Origin: an uncultured Acidocella sp.
Lineage (GTDB): Bacteria > Pseudomonadota > Alphaproteobacteria > Acetobacterales > Acetobacteraceae
Direction: 5' to 3'
NCBI RefSeq assembly: GCF_946222605.1
Contig: NZ_CAMIIE010000012.1
Location: 1-64,000, forward strand
Length of the DNA stretch: 64,000 nt
The notes beneath the pieces are model-generated. The model was not told the origin of the DNA. It made no database searches and saw nothing but the letters and a program-made list of their open reading frames with translations. The translations under genes were made by a program, and so were the position numbers. Below are positions 34,484 through 43,164 of the stretch, in pieces. Each line of letters starts with the position of its first letter. The stretch's first letter is position 1.

Positions 34484-35401
34484 ATGGCCAGTTCGTTTTT
34501 CTCCCGGCTGAAATCCGGCCTCTCGCGCTCGACCGCGAAACTGACCGGCGGCATCACCGCCATTTTCACCAAGCGCAAGCTCGATGACGAGGCGCTGGAA
34601 GAGCTGGAGGAGCAGCTGATCGCCGCCGATCTTGGCCCCGCCGTGGCGGCACGGGTGATCAAGGGCTTCCGCTCCACCCGTTTCGGCAAGGAGGTCACAG
34701 ACCAGGAGGTGCGCGAGACGCTGGGCGCCGAAATATCCGAAATCCTCGCCCCCGTGGCCAAGCCTTTGGCGCTGGACCGCGCGCACAAGCCCTACGTGAT
34801 CCTGATGGTCGGCGTGAATGGCGCCGGCAAGACCACCACCATCGGCAAGCTGGCGGCGCTCTATCGCGAGCAGGGCCTCACCCCGATGCTGGCGGCGGGC
34901 GACACCTTCCGCGCCGCGGCGGTGGAGCAGCTGCAGGTCTGGGGGCAGCGCGCCGGGTGCGAGGTGGTCACCGCCCCCGCCAATACCGACCCCGCCTCGC
35001 TGGCGCATGACGCGCTGAGCCGTGCGCAGAAAAACGGCGCGGATGTGCTGCTGATCGACACTGCCGGGCGGCTGCACAATAAGACCGCCCTGATGGAGGA
35101 GCTGCGCAAGATCATCCGGGTGATCCGCAAGCTCGACCCCACCGCCCCGCACGCCACGCTGCTGACGCTGGATGCCACCACCGGCCAGAACGCCGTCACG
35201 CAAGTGGGCATCTTCAAGGAGATGGTGGATCTCTCCGGCCTCATCGTCACCAAGCTGGACGGCTCGGCGCGCGGCGGCATCGTCGTGGCGCTGGCGGAGA
35301 AATACGGGCTGCCGATCCATGCCGTGGGCACCGGCGAGCAGATCGCGGATCTGCGGGATTTCGACGCCACCGAATTCGCCCAGGCCCTGGTCGGCCAATG
35401 A
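34484..35401 (+). CDS. ftsY: Signal recognition particle receptor FtsY
   Basis: 305 aa, made of the N domain (helical, DDEALEELEEQLIAADLG) and G domain with GVNGAGKTTTIGKLA (G1), DTFRAAAVEQL, DTAGR, TKLDG and GTGEQIADLRDFDA. The acidic A domain found at the start of E. coli FtsY is missing, as in many alphaproteobacteria; a short basic N-terminus (SSFFSRLKSGLSRS) replaces it. It binds the SRP-ribosome complex at the inner membrane. Follows dapF by three bases and overlaps the next lipoprotein gene (ATGA). Confidence 0.97.
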   Translation: MASSFFSRLKSGLSRSTAKLTGGITAIFTKRKLDDEALEELEEQLIAADLGPAVAARVIKGFRSTRFGKEVTDQEVRETLGAEISEILAPVAKPLALDRAHKPYVILMVGVNGAGKTTTIGKLAALYREQGLTPMLAAGDTFRAAAVEQLQVWGQRAGCEVVTAPANTDPASLAHDALSRAQKNGADVLLIDTAGRLHNKTALMEELRKIIRVIRKLDPTAPHATLLTLDATTGQNAVTQVGIFKEMVDLSGLIVTKLDGSARGGIVVALAEKYGLPIHAVGTGEQIADLRDFDATEFAQALVGQ

Positions 35402-36477
35402 GGCGGCTGCTCGCCGCCCTCCTCGCCGCGCTGCCGCTTGCCGGCTGCATCCAGCTTGGGCCGCATCAGCTGCAACAGGATACGGTCAGCTACGCCCAGG
35501 CGCTGGGCAATGCCCAGAACCAGCAAACATTGCTGAACGTGGTGCGGCTGCGCTACGCGGATTCGCCCAGCTTCCTGCAAACCACGCAAATCATCTCCTC
35601 CTACCAGCTCCAGCAGACGCTGAATGCCGGGCTGGAAGCCTATCCAAGTGCCGCCACCTCGGCCGGCAACTATATCTCCGGCGGGCTTGGCGGAACCTTC
35701 CAGCAGAGCCCGACCTTCACGCTGGAGCCGATCACCGGCAAGAATTTCGCCGAAAGCTTTCTGCGCCCCTTCTCCCCGGCGGAGCTGATGCCCTTCGTCG
35801 GCGGCGGCATTCCGGTGGACATTCTGTTCCGGCTGGATGTGCAATCCATCAACGGCCTGCAAAATTCCCGCGAGCTGGGCGGCAGCGACGGGCTGGGCGC
35901 GCCGGATTTCTTCCTGCTGCTGCATGATCTGCGGCTGCTGCAGATCGGCGGGGTGCTGGATGGCGGCCAGGTGGAAACCAAGCCCGCCGAGGGCAAAATC
36001 CCGGCCCAGACCAAGACCATCCTGGCGATCGAGCCGACCGACGATCCGGACCTCGCCCGCGTCGCCGCGCAAACCCGCGCGCTGCTCGGCATGAAGCCGA
36101 ACGAGCAGACCGCCACGGTCTATTACGGTACCGGCAAGCCACCCTCCGGGCAGATCATGCTGCAGACCAGGCCGATGCTGGGCATTCTCAACCAGCTCGC
36201 GATGCAGGTCGAGGTTCCGCCCGGCGACATCAAGGCCGGGCTGACCAACCCGACCGTCGGCAATGTCGGCATCGCCAAGCAGCCGGTCGTCGTCGTTCAT
36301 TCCGGCGACAAGGCGCCGAAGGGCGCATTCGTCTCGGTGAAATATGGCGATACCTGGTTTTGGATCGCCAATGACGATTTCAACAGCAAGGTCGCCTTCT
36401 CCATCGTCCAAACCCTGCTCTCGCTGGCCCAGACCAGTGCGACGCCGGGGACGATCCTGACCATCCCGACGAGCTGA
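35398..36477 (+). CDS. Conserved lipoprotein of unknown function, coupled to ftsY
   Basis: 359 aa with a signal peptide and lipobox LAGC (Cys17: RRLLAALLAALPLAGCIQL). The mature part includes QQTLLNVVRLRYADSPSFLQTTQIISSYQLQQT, a block I associate with an unnamed proteobacterial lipoprotein family, and later KGAFVSVKYGDTWFWIANDDFNSKVAFSIVQTLLSLAQ. No enzyme motif. The start overlaps the ftsY stop by four bases, so it is translated together with ftsY, which is unusual for an envelope lipoprotein. A function is not known to me. Confidence 0.8.
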   Translation: MRRLLAALLAALPLAGCIQLGPHQLQQDTVSYAQALGNAQNQQTLLNVVRLRYADSPSFLQTTQIISSYQLQQTLNAGLEAYPSAATSAGNYISGGLGGTFQQSPTFTLEPITGKNFAESFLRPFSPAELMPFVGGGIPVDILFRLDVQSINGLQNSRELGGSDGLGAPDFFLLLHDLRLLQIGGVLDGGQVETKPAEGKIPAQTKTILAIEPTDDPDLARVAAQTRALLGMKPNEQTATVYYGTGKPPSGQIMLQTRPMLGILNQLAMQVEVPPGDIKAGLTNPTVGNVGIAKQPVVVVHSGDKAPKGAFVSVKYGDTWFWIANDDFNSKVAFSIVQTLLSLAQTSATPGTILTIPTS

Positions 36478-36501
36478 GGCAGCGGCGAAAAACGCCCGGG
36501 C

Positions 36502-36607
36502 CTAGAGCAATATGTGTTTAGGTTGACGCGGTATCGTCAAGATAAACACATAAAATTGCTCGCCAAAACGAAAGCTAGAGCGTTCAGCTAAAAGCTGAAG
36601 GCTCTAG
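36502..36607 (+). repeat. 106-bp CTAG-ended repeat, copy 2 (diverged)
   Basis: Same length and ends (CTAGAGCAAT...CTCTAG) as 22461-22566. The second stem has changed from ATCAAGCT/AGCTTGAT to GTTCAGCT/AGCTGAAG with most changes paired, and the first stem from TTGACGC...GCGTCAA to a GTATC loop. It begins 24 bp after the lipoprotein stop and abuts a half cassette. Confidence 0.9.
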
Positions 36608-36681
36608 GCACCGGCGTCGCCCACCCCGAACATTCTGTGGCCCTTTTTGAAAAAAGGGCCACGCCCCAAAAACTTTTGCAA
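36608..36681. repeat. 5'-truncated three-hairpin cassette joined to a 106-bp repeat
   Basis: Starts at GCACCGGCGTCGCCCACCCCG, which corresponds to the loop and right half of hairpin 2 in copy A, and continues with hairpin 3 (GTGGCCCTTTTT/AAAAAGGGCCAC, 36637-36662) and right arm CCCCAAAAACTTTTGCAA. The left half of the cassette is absent and the 106-bp repeat stands in its place. Confidence 0.8.
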
Positions 36682-36705
36682 TTGTCACGCGTGTGGAAGG
36701 CGGCT

Positions 36706-37008
36706 TTAGCGCCCCTTCAGCGTCTTTCCTTTGAGAAGACGCGCCTTGTTCGCCTTTACCCGCCGCCTGGACGGGGCCATCGCCGCGATTGCCATCGCCT
36801 GTGGGGGCGCCCCGCGCAGTGCGGCCATCCCCGCCTGCATCGCCCCCTCGGCAAAAGCCTGCTGCTTCTCCGCCCCCAGCGCCGCCAGCCGGCCTGCCGC
36901 CTTGCCCGGCTGCATCCAAAGCTGGGCGCTGTGCATGGCGAACACGAAGCCGGCCTCGGCCAGCCAGAAATACGCGGCGAACGGGTTGAGCGGGGCTTTG
37001 CGGGTCAT
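36706..37008 (-). CDS. Small hypothetical protein with hydrophobic N-terminal segment
   Basis: 100 aa (MTRKAPLNPFAAYFWLAEAGFVFAMHSAQLWMQP...). The N-terminal third is aromatic and amphipathic, the middle is alanine/methionine-rich and helical, and the C-terminus is basic (SRRRVKANKARLLKGKTLKGR). The pattern recalls phasin-like or membrane-peripheral small proteins, but no motif proves that. It lies between a repeat pair and adenine deaminase. Codon use matches neighbours. Confidence 0.55.
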   Translation of the reverse strand: MTRKAPLNPFAAYFWLAEAGFVFAMHSAQLWMQPGKAAGRLAALGAEKQQAFAEGAMQAGMAALRGAPPQAMAIAAMAPSRRRVKANKARLLKGKTLKGR

Positions 37009-37130
37009 ACGCCCGATTTGGGGGCAAAGCCGGGCGGGCGCGCCGTCATGTCAGGAATATAATGCGCCGCCGCAACTCAGCCTCACAAAATTGCCTCTGG
37101 CCGGCCCCAGCCATGTCTGTATCATAGGTC

Positions 37131-38849
37131 ATGGAGACGAAGAACAACCTGCCTCCGGGCTTTCTGGAGCGTTGCATCGACCAGGCCATCGGCCGCACCC
37201 GAGCCGATCTGGTCATCAAGGGTGCCAGCATCCTCAACCTGATCACCGGCGAGATCGCGGTCAGCGACATCGCCATCACCGGCAACCGCATCATCGGCAC
37301 CTATGAGAGCTATCAGGGGGTGCGCGAGATTGACGGGCGCGGCCTGTTCGCCGTGCCGGGCTTTATCGACACCCATGTGCATTGCGAATCCACACTGGTG
37401 GCGCCAGGAGAGTTCGACCGCATCGTGCTGCCGCGCGGCACCACCACGGCGATCTGCGACCCGCATGAAATCTGCAACGTGCTCGGCGCGCAAGGGTTGG
37501 AATATTTCACCCAAAGCGCCGAGGCTTTGGCGATGGATCTGCGCGTGCAGCTCTCCAGCTGCGTGCCCGCCACCGGGCTGGAGACCTCCGGCGCCGAGCT
37601 GCGCGCCGGCGATCTGCTGCCCTTCCTCAGCCACCCGAAAGTCCTCGGCCTAGCGGAATTCATGAATTTTCCAGGGGTTTTGCATAAAGACCCGGTGGTG
37701 ATGGAGAAGCTCTACGCCTTCGCCGGCGGGCATATCGACGGCCATGCGCCGAAACTCTCAGGCCGGGAGCTGAATGCCTATCTCTCCTGCGGTATCCGCA
37801 ATTGCCATGAAACCACCTCGCTGCCGGAAGCCTGGGAGAAATTGCGCAAGGGCGTGCATCTGCTGATCCGCGAAGGCACGGTCACCCGCGACGTGACGAC
37901 GCTGAGCCCGGCTTTGACGCCGGAGACCTCGCTCAACTGCTCCTTCTGCACCGATGACCGCAACCCGCTGGATATTTTTACCGAGGGCCATCTGGATTAC
38001 TCTGTGCGCAAGGCCATCGCGTCCGGTGTGGCACCGTTGCACGCCTACCGCGCCGTCTCCTACGCCGCCGCGCGCGGCTTTGGGCTGCGGGATCGCGGGC
38101 TGATCGCGCCCGGGCAGCGCGCGGATATCGTGCTGCTGGAGGATCTCGAAGCCTGCGCGGTGAAGCGGGTCATCGCTGGCGGCCGGCTAGTGGAGGAGAT
38201 CGATTTCGCCGCCCGCGGCCTGCCCGGCTTTGTCGGGCTGGACAGCATGAAGCTGGAAAAGGTGAGCCCAGAGGATTTCCGCACGCCCGGCACCGGCCCG
38301 ACCACCGCGGTCATCGGCATCCTGCGCGACAAGATCGTCACCGAACATCTGACCATGACGCTTCCCTACCGCAATGGCGAGCGCCTGCCGGATCTGGCGA
38401 ATGACGTGCTGAAAATCGCGGTGCTGGCCCGGCATGGCAAGAACCGCAATATCGGGCGCGGCTTCGTGAAGGGGTTTGGGCTGAAGAACGGCGCGCTGGC
38501 CTCCTCGGTCGGGCATGACAGCCATAATGTCTGCGTCGCCGGCACCGATGATGCGCAGATGGCGCTGGCGGTGAACCGGCTGGTCGAGCTGGGCGGCGGC
38601 TTCGTCGCGGTTGCCGATGGCCGTGTGGTTGGCGAGCTGCCGCTGAAAATGGCCGGGCTGATGTCGGTCAAATCCGCCGAGGCGGTGCGCGCGGAGCTGA
38701 CCGCCCTGCGCGCCGCCACACGCGCCATGGGCTGCGACCTCGCCGAGCCCTTCCTGCACCTCGCCTTCCTGCCGCTGCCGGTGATCCCGCATCTGAAGAT
38801 CACCGATAAGGGGGTGGTGGATGTGGATCGCTTCGAGTTGGTGAGTTAG
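37131..38849 (+). CDS. ade: Adenine deaminase
   Basis: 572 aa amidohydrolase. GFIDTHVHCESTLVAP has the HxH metal motif, CDPHEICNVLG and FMNFPGV are Ade-specific blocks, CGIRNCHETTSLPEA follows, and the C-terminal SVGHDSHNVCVAGTDDAQM is diagnostic. It deaminates adenine to hypoxanthine for purine salvage. Stop overlaps by four bases the stop of the convergent pabC gene. No purine-uptake gene is adjacent, although purF is 8 kb away. Confidence 0.95.
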   Translation: METKNNLPPGFLERCIDQAIGRTRADLVIKGASILNLITGEIAVSDIAITGNRIIGTYESYQGVREIDGRGLFAVPGFIDTHVHCESTLVAPGEFDRIVLPRGTTTAICDPHEICNVLGAQGLEYFTQSAEALAMDLRVQLSSCVPATGLETSGAELRAGDLLPFLSHPKVLGLAEFMNFPGVLHKDPVVMEKLYAFAGGHIDGHAPKLSGRELNAYLSCGIRNCHETTSLPEAWEKLRKGVHLLIREGTVTRDVTTLSPALTPETSLNCSFCTDDRNPLDIFTEGHLDYSVRKAIASGVAPLHAYRAVSYAAARGFGLRDRGLIAPGQRADIVLLEDLEACAVKRVIAGGRLVEEIDFAARGLPGFVGLDSMKLEKVSPEDFRTPGTGPTTAVIGILRDKIVTEHLTMTLPYRNGERLPDLANDVLKIAVLARHGKNRNIGRGFVKGFGLKNGALASSVGHDSHNVCVAGTDDAQMALAVNRLVELGGGFVAVADGRVVGELPLKMAGLMSVKSAEAVRAELTALRAATRAMGCDLAEPFLHLAFLPLPVIPHLKITDKGVVDVDRFELVS

Positions 38850-39619
38850 GGCGTTTCCACCGCCGGCAACGCGGCGCCATCCAGCGACAGGATGGGCCGC
38901 AGCGCCAGCACATTGCACACCGCCAGCGCCTGCGCGACGCGCAGCATCTCGACGCTGATAACCGCCTCCGCCACCGCCCCCTCGGCCAACAGCCTGGCGC
39001 GGCGAATGCCCGGCAGCGCCGCTTCCGCCACCGGCGGCGTGAGCCAGACGCCAGCGGATTTCACCAGCAGATTGCCGATGCTCGCACAGGCCACCCGCCC
39101 GGCGCGGTTGAGCAAAATCGCCTCCTGCGCCCCGGCCGCCTCGGCCTCCTGCCGGGCCAGAATATGCGGCAGATAATTCAGCGTCTTCACCTGCGAGAGC
39201 GGCGAGGTTTCATCGCGCGCGATCGAGCGGCAGATGACCGCCTTCACCTGCCCCGGCCCGGGCAGGGCGAAGGCCGTGGCCAGCACGGTCGGGCTTGGTT
39301 CAGCCGGGGGCAGCAGCCCGCGGGGGCCGGCGCCACGGGTGAGGGTGAGGCGCGCCCCACCTTCCATAATGCCGTTGGCGGCGGCGGTTTGCGCCAGAAT
39401 TTCGGCCATCCCGCCAGCATCGAAGGGCAGGCCCAGCCGCAACAGCGTGGCGCCCGCCGCCAGCCGGGCAAAATGCGCCGCCGCGTCCGGCGCCACGCCA
39501 CCGCTCAATCGCAGCGTTTCGAAAATCCCGTCCCCCAGCGTAAAGCCGCGATCCGCCACCGGGATCATCGCCGCTTGCGCCGGCAATAACCGCCCATTCA
39601 GCCAGACGATCTCAACCAT
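38846..39619 (-). CDS. pabC: Aminodeoxychorismate lyase (class IV aminotransferase fold)
   Basis: 257 aa. IPVADRGFTLGDGIFETLRL and the central SPLSQVKTLNYLPHILARQEA (with the PLP lysine in VKTLNY) identify a fold-type IV PLP enzyme of the BCAT/DAAT/PabC group. The choice of PabC rests on the eight-base overlap with pabB upstream. It splits 4-amino-4-deoxychorismate to p-aminobenzoate and pyruvate in folate synthesis. The 3' end overlaps ade convergently. Confidence 0.88.
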   Translation of the reverse strand: MVEIVWLNGRLLPAQAAMIPVADRGFTLGDGIFETLRLSGGVAPDAAAHFARLAAGATLLRLGLPFDAGGMAEILAQTAAANGIMEGGARLTLTRGAGPRGLLPPAEPSPTVLATAFALPGPGQVKAVICRSIARDETSPLSQVKTLNYLPHILARQEAEAAGAQEAILLNRAGRVACASIGNLLVKSAGVWLTPPVAEAALPGIRRARLLAEGAVAEAVISVEMLRVAQALAVCNVLALRPILSLDGAALPAVETP

Positions 39620-40928
39620 GCGCGATCAAGGGCGAGAGTTTCAGCATCATCTCCTCATACTCCGAAGCTGGATCGCTGTCCCAGGTGATGCCGCCCCCGG
39701 CCTGGGCGTAGAGCCATTCCGGTGTCGCCACCATGGTACGGATGATGATGGCGCTATCCATCGCCCCATCCAGCCCGATCCAGGCGAGGGCGCCGCAATA
39801 GGCGCCGCGCGCCCCTGCCTCCAGCGCGTCGATAATCTGCATCGCCCGGTGCTTCGGCGCCCCGGTGATGGAGCCGCCCGGCGAGCAGGCCAGCAGCAAA
39901 TCCGCTGCCCCCACCCCGGGGCGCAACTGCCCGGTGACGGCGGAAACCAGATGATGCGCCTGGGCAAAACGCTCCACCGCGAACAGTTCCGGCACCCGCA
40001 CCGAGCCGGTTTCGCAAAGCTGGCCGAGATCATTGCGCAGCAGATCGGTGATCATCAGATTTTCCGCCCGCTCTTTCGGATTGTCACGCAAAGCGGCGGC
40101 GGCCCGCGCATCCGCCCGCGGGCAGGCCTCACGCCGGGCCGTGCCTTTGATCGGCCGCGTCTCCACCGCGCCGGTGGCGGTCACGGACAAAAACCGCTCC
40201 GGCGAGGCACCGCATAAGGCCGCGCCGCACCCGGTTTCGATAAAGGCCGCGAACGGTGCGGGGCTGCGGCGGCGCAATGCGGCATAATAGCCGGCGGCTG
40301 AAAACCCGGACGGCGGGGCGGCGGTGAAGCGGGCGGTGAAATTCGCCTGGAACACATCCCCGGCGCCGATATAAGCCCGCAGCCTCTCCACCCGCGCCTC
40401 ATAAGCCGCGCGGGGCGTTTCCTCCCGCCAGTCCGGCTGCGGCCCTGGCGGCAACGCGGCTGCCCGCCGCAACCGGGCCGCCAGCGCCGCAATCCGCGCC
40501 TGCGCCCCCTGCCCTGGCCGATCCCCGGCCAGCACGCAAAGCCGCCGCGCCGCATAGTCGAAGCCGAGCACCAGATCGAACATGCCGAACCAGCCTTCCG
40601 GCAGCCCGGGAATCGGCGCGTGACGAGACTCAATCCCGGCTTGCGTCAGCCCGGCGCCATAGCCGAGCCAGCCCATCGCCCCGGCTTTGAAGGGAAATGG
40701 CCAGTCCAGCGGGCAGGCAGCATCCGCAGGCCGGGCCGCCGCCAGCCAACCGGGCAATTCATCAGCACGGGCCAGTTCCAGCACCGCGCAGGGCTCCAGC
40801 CCGATATAGCTGACCCTGGCCCTGGCATCCCCCGCCGCGGCGCTGTCCAGAAACACCAGCGGCGCTTCCCCCGCCAACGCCGCGAAGGCCGCGCCGGGCT
40901 CGACCCAGCCGAGATCGCGGCACAGCAT
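39612..40928 (-). CDS. pabB: Aminodeoxychorismate synthase component I
   Basis: 438 aa chorismate-binding enzyme. GDVFQANFTARF, PIKGTARR (PabB-type lysine that distinguishes it from TrpE), NPKERAENLMITDLLRNDLG and SPGGSITGAPKHRAMQIID are the family blocks. It aminates chorismate to aminodeoxychorismate using ammonia from PabA; no pabA is in the window, so the glutaminase must be encoded elsewhere (possibly shared TrpG). Start ATG at 40928 lies 11 bp after the cobW stop. Confidence 0.94.
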   Translation of the reverse strand: MLCRDLGWVEPGAAFAALAGEAPLVFLDSAAAGDARARVSYIGLEPCAVLELARADELPGWLAAARPADAACPLDWPFPFKAGAMGWLGYGAGLTQAGIESRHAPIPGLPEGWFGMFDLVLGFDYAARRLCVLAGDRPGQGAQARIAALAARLRRAAALPPGPQPDWREETPRAAYEARVERLRAYIGAGDVFQANFTARFTAAPPSGFSAAGYYAALRRRSPAPFAAFIETGCGAALCGASPERFLSVTATGAVETRPIKGTARREACPRADARAAAALRDNPKERAENLMITDLLRNDLGQLCETGSVRVPELFAVERFAQAHHLVSAVTGQLRPGVGAADLLLACSPGGSITGAPKHRAMQIIDALEAGARGAYCGALAWIGLDGAMDSAIIIRTMVATPEWLYAQAGGGITWDSDPASEYEEMMLKLSPLIAHG

Positions 40929-40939
40929 GGCGACTCAGA

Positions 40940-41899
40940 TCAGGCGGCGCAGCTCTCGAAGCCCCGGCGCAAAGCCGGGCGGTTGAGGTCGCGCCCGATG
41001 AACACGATGCGGCTCACCCGCTTTTCATCGGCCTTCCACGGCGCCAGGAAATCCCCGTCCGCGATCATATGCACGGCCTGGAAGGCAAAGCGCCGCTCCT
41101 CGCCCTCATAGGCCAGAATGCCCTTGGTGCGCAGGATGTTCTGCCCCTGGCTCTGCAATATATGGCCGATCCAGGTGTTGAATTTCTGCGCCGAGAGCGG
41201 CTTGTCGGTGGAGAGGCTGATCGAGGTCAGATGCTCATTATGGGTGTGGCTGTCCTCTTCCAGGAAGTCCGGCACATTTGCCAGCACCCGCTTCAGATCG
41301 AACGCGCCCAGCCCCAGCAGCTCATCCGCCGGCACATCGCCCTTGGTGGTTTTCTTGATCACCGCATAGGGGTTGATGGATTTGATCTTCGCCTCAACCG
41401 AAGCCAGCTCCTCCGGTGTCACCAGATCCAGCTTGTTCAGCACGATCACATCCGCGAACGCCACCTGGTCGGCGGCTTCGGGGCTGTCCTCCAGCCGGGT
41501 GAGGAAATGCTTGGCATCCACCACGGTCACAATCGCATCCAGCCGCGTCTTGGCCTTCACATCCTCATCGACGAAGAAGGTCTGCGCCACCGGCGCCGGG
41601 TTGGCGAGGCCGGTGGTCTCGACGATGATGCCGTCGAATTTCTGGCTGCGCTTCATCAGCCCGCTGACGATGCGGATCAGATCGCCGCGCACGGTGCAGC
41701 AGATGCAGCCATTATTCATCTCGAACACTTCCTCATCGCTATCCACGACGAGGTCGTTATCCACCCCGAGCTCACCGAACTCATTGATGACGACGGCATA
41801 TTTCTTGCCATGCGTGCCGGTGAGCAGATGGTTGAGCAATGTGGTCTTGCCCGCACCCAGATAGCCGGTGAGGACGGTGACGGGAACGAGATCGGACAT
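40940..41899 (-). CDS. COG0523 (CobW/ZNG1-like) G3E-family GTPase
   Basis: 319 aa from the ATG at 41899 with AGGTGA upstream (a TTG two codons earlier is weaker). GYLGAGKTTLLN is the Walker A loop, the metal-binding motif GCICC is present, ETTGLANPAPV and NKLDLV (G4) follow, and a C-terminal CobW_C domain includes HTHNEHLTSIS. Members deliver zinc, cobalt or iron to target enzymes. Its place upstream of pabB-pabC links it to folate synthesis by context only; the client is not known. Confidence 0.9.
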   Translation of the reverse strand: MSDLVPVTVLTGYLGAGKTTLLNHLLTGTHGKKYAVVINEFGELGVDNDLVVDSDEEVFEMNNGCICCTVRGDLIRIVSGLMKRSQKFDGIIVETTGLANPAPVAQTFFVDEDVKAKTRLDAIVTVVDAKHFLTRLEDSPEAADQVAFADVIVLNKLDLVTPEELASVEAKIKSINPYAVIKKTTKGDVPADELLGLGAFDLKRVLANVPDFLEEDSHTHNEHLTSISLSTDKPLSAQKFNTWIGHILQSQGQNILRTKGILAYEGEERRFAFQAVHMIADGDFLAPWKADEKRVSRIVFIGRDLNRPALRRGFESCAA

Positions 41900-41989
41900 T
41901 TTCAATCACCTAAAATTCTGAATTCGAAGACAGCATGTAGCGCCGGAACGCGCGCAGGCAAGGCGGCGCGGGGCAAGGTTGCACAATCC

Positions 41990-43033
41990 TCAGGCCGGAT
42001 GGTCCGGCCAGGGATAGTCGCTCTCCCGCGTTTCGCCGAAAGCGGCATCGACGACATAGGCCGCCACCCGCCGCTCATTGAACAAATCCGCATAGCGCGC
42101 CCGCCCCGCCGCCGCCGCGCGCATCCGCAGCTGGGGTTCGGCCTTATAGCGCGCCAGCTTGTCCGCCAACTCCTCCAGCGAGGAGAAAAACCCCATCTCA
42201 TCCTCGCCAAAAACCCGGTCATAGCCGGTGGCGCGTTCGATGAAGGCGAGCTGGCCATTGCCGGTGAGATGCGCCAGCCGGTCCGAGCTATAGAGGAAAT
42301 CATCGCCACGGCGGCTGATATTCAGCCCCATCCCGGCCTGGCAGAGCGCCTCCTGATAGGCCGCGCCATTGAGGAAGGGCCGGTCGATCCCGGGTGTCAG
42401 CCAGCGCAGGCCCGGCAGCCGCGCCCGCAGCCCGGCGACGAACTCCCGCATATCCCAATCCCGCCCGCAGACATGGCGCGGCGGGCGCGCGGGGTTGCCG
42501 CAAGCATAGAACAGATCGAAATCCGGGGCCTCCACCTCATCCATCCGCCCGCGCTCGATCGAGAGATCAACCGGGTTGGGCATGAACCCGACCCGCACGC
42601 CCGGGCGGCGCAGCGCCGCCATCGAGGCGCCGGCGGTGCTCACCAAAGTCAGGTCCACCACCCCCAGCTTGCCTTCGATGCGGCGGATATTATCCGGCTC
42701 GAACAGCGGATCGACATTCCACTGCACCACCCGCACCCCCGGCAGATCGCCGCGAATGGCCGCGATCGTCTGCGCATCCACCATATCCGCATGGCCGAGC
42801 ACCAGCAGCTCCGGCTTATGCGCCCGGCAATAATCGCGGATCATCTTGTTGAACGGCCCGCGCCCCAGCCGCCTGTGGCCAAAGCCGAAGCCGCGCGCCA
42901 GATCCCGGTCCGAGAGGGCGAGCAGCTGATGCCCGTTGCGGATGAAGCCGTTGCAGAGCTTGATGCCGGTGGCGTGCTGGTTGAGGCTTTTCAGCGATAC
43001 CGGGGCGTAGCCGATATGCACGATCCGGAGCAT
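41990..43033 (-). CDS. Glycosyltransferase (CgeB-like, GT-B fold)
   Basis: 347 aa. The C-terminal region MGLNISRRGDDFLYSSDRLAHLTGNGQLAFIERATGYDRVFGEDEMGFFSSLEELADKLARY matches the CgeB/Glyco_trans_1_2 type seen in cell-surface glycan clusters, and MLRIVHIGYAPVSLKSLNQ is a plausible N-terminal nucleotide-binding half. Donor and acceptor unknown. Divergent from the O-antigen-ligase-like gene; the two starts are about 130 bp apart. Confidence 0.75.
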   Translation of the reverse strand: MLRIVHIGYAPVSLKSLNQHATGIKLCNGFIRNGHQLLALSDRDLARGFGFGHRRLGRGPFNKMIRDYCRAHKPELLVLGHADMVDAQTIAAIRGDLPGVRVVQWNVDPLFEPDNIRRIEGKLGVVDLTLVSTAGASMAALRRPGVRVGFMPNPVDLSIERGRMDEVEAPDFDLFYACGNPARPPRHVCGRDWDMREFVAGLRARLPGLRWLTPGIDRPFLNGAAYQEALCQAGMGLNISRRGDDFLYSSDRLAHLTGNGQLAFIERATGYDRVFGEDEMGFFSSLEELADKLARYKAEPQLRMRAAAAGRARYADLFNERRVAAYVVDAAFGETRESDYPWPDHPA

Positions 43034-43164
43034 GGGCGGGCTGATTTCCTTGTTTCGCGGCTGGGTGCGGCGTTACGCGAAGGGGGGGGCGAAGTCAACG
43101 AAACCGCCATCCTCGCGGGCCTGGCTTGACACCGGCCGCATCGCTGCGCCATCGCCATGCGCAC

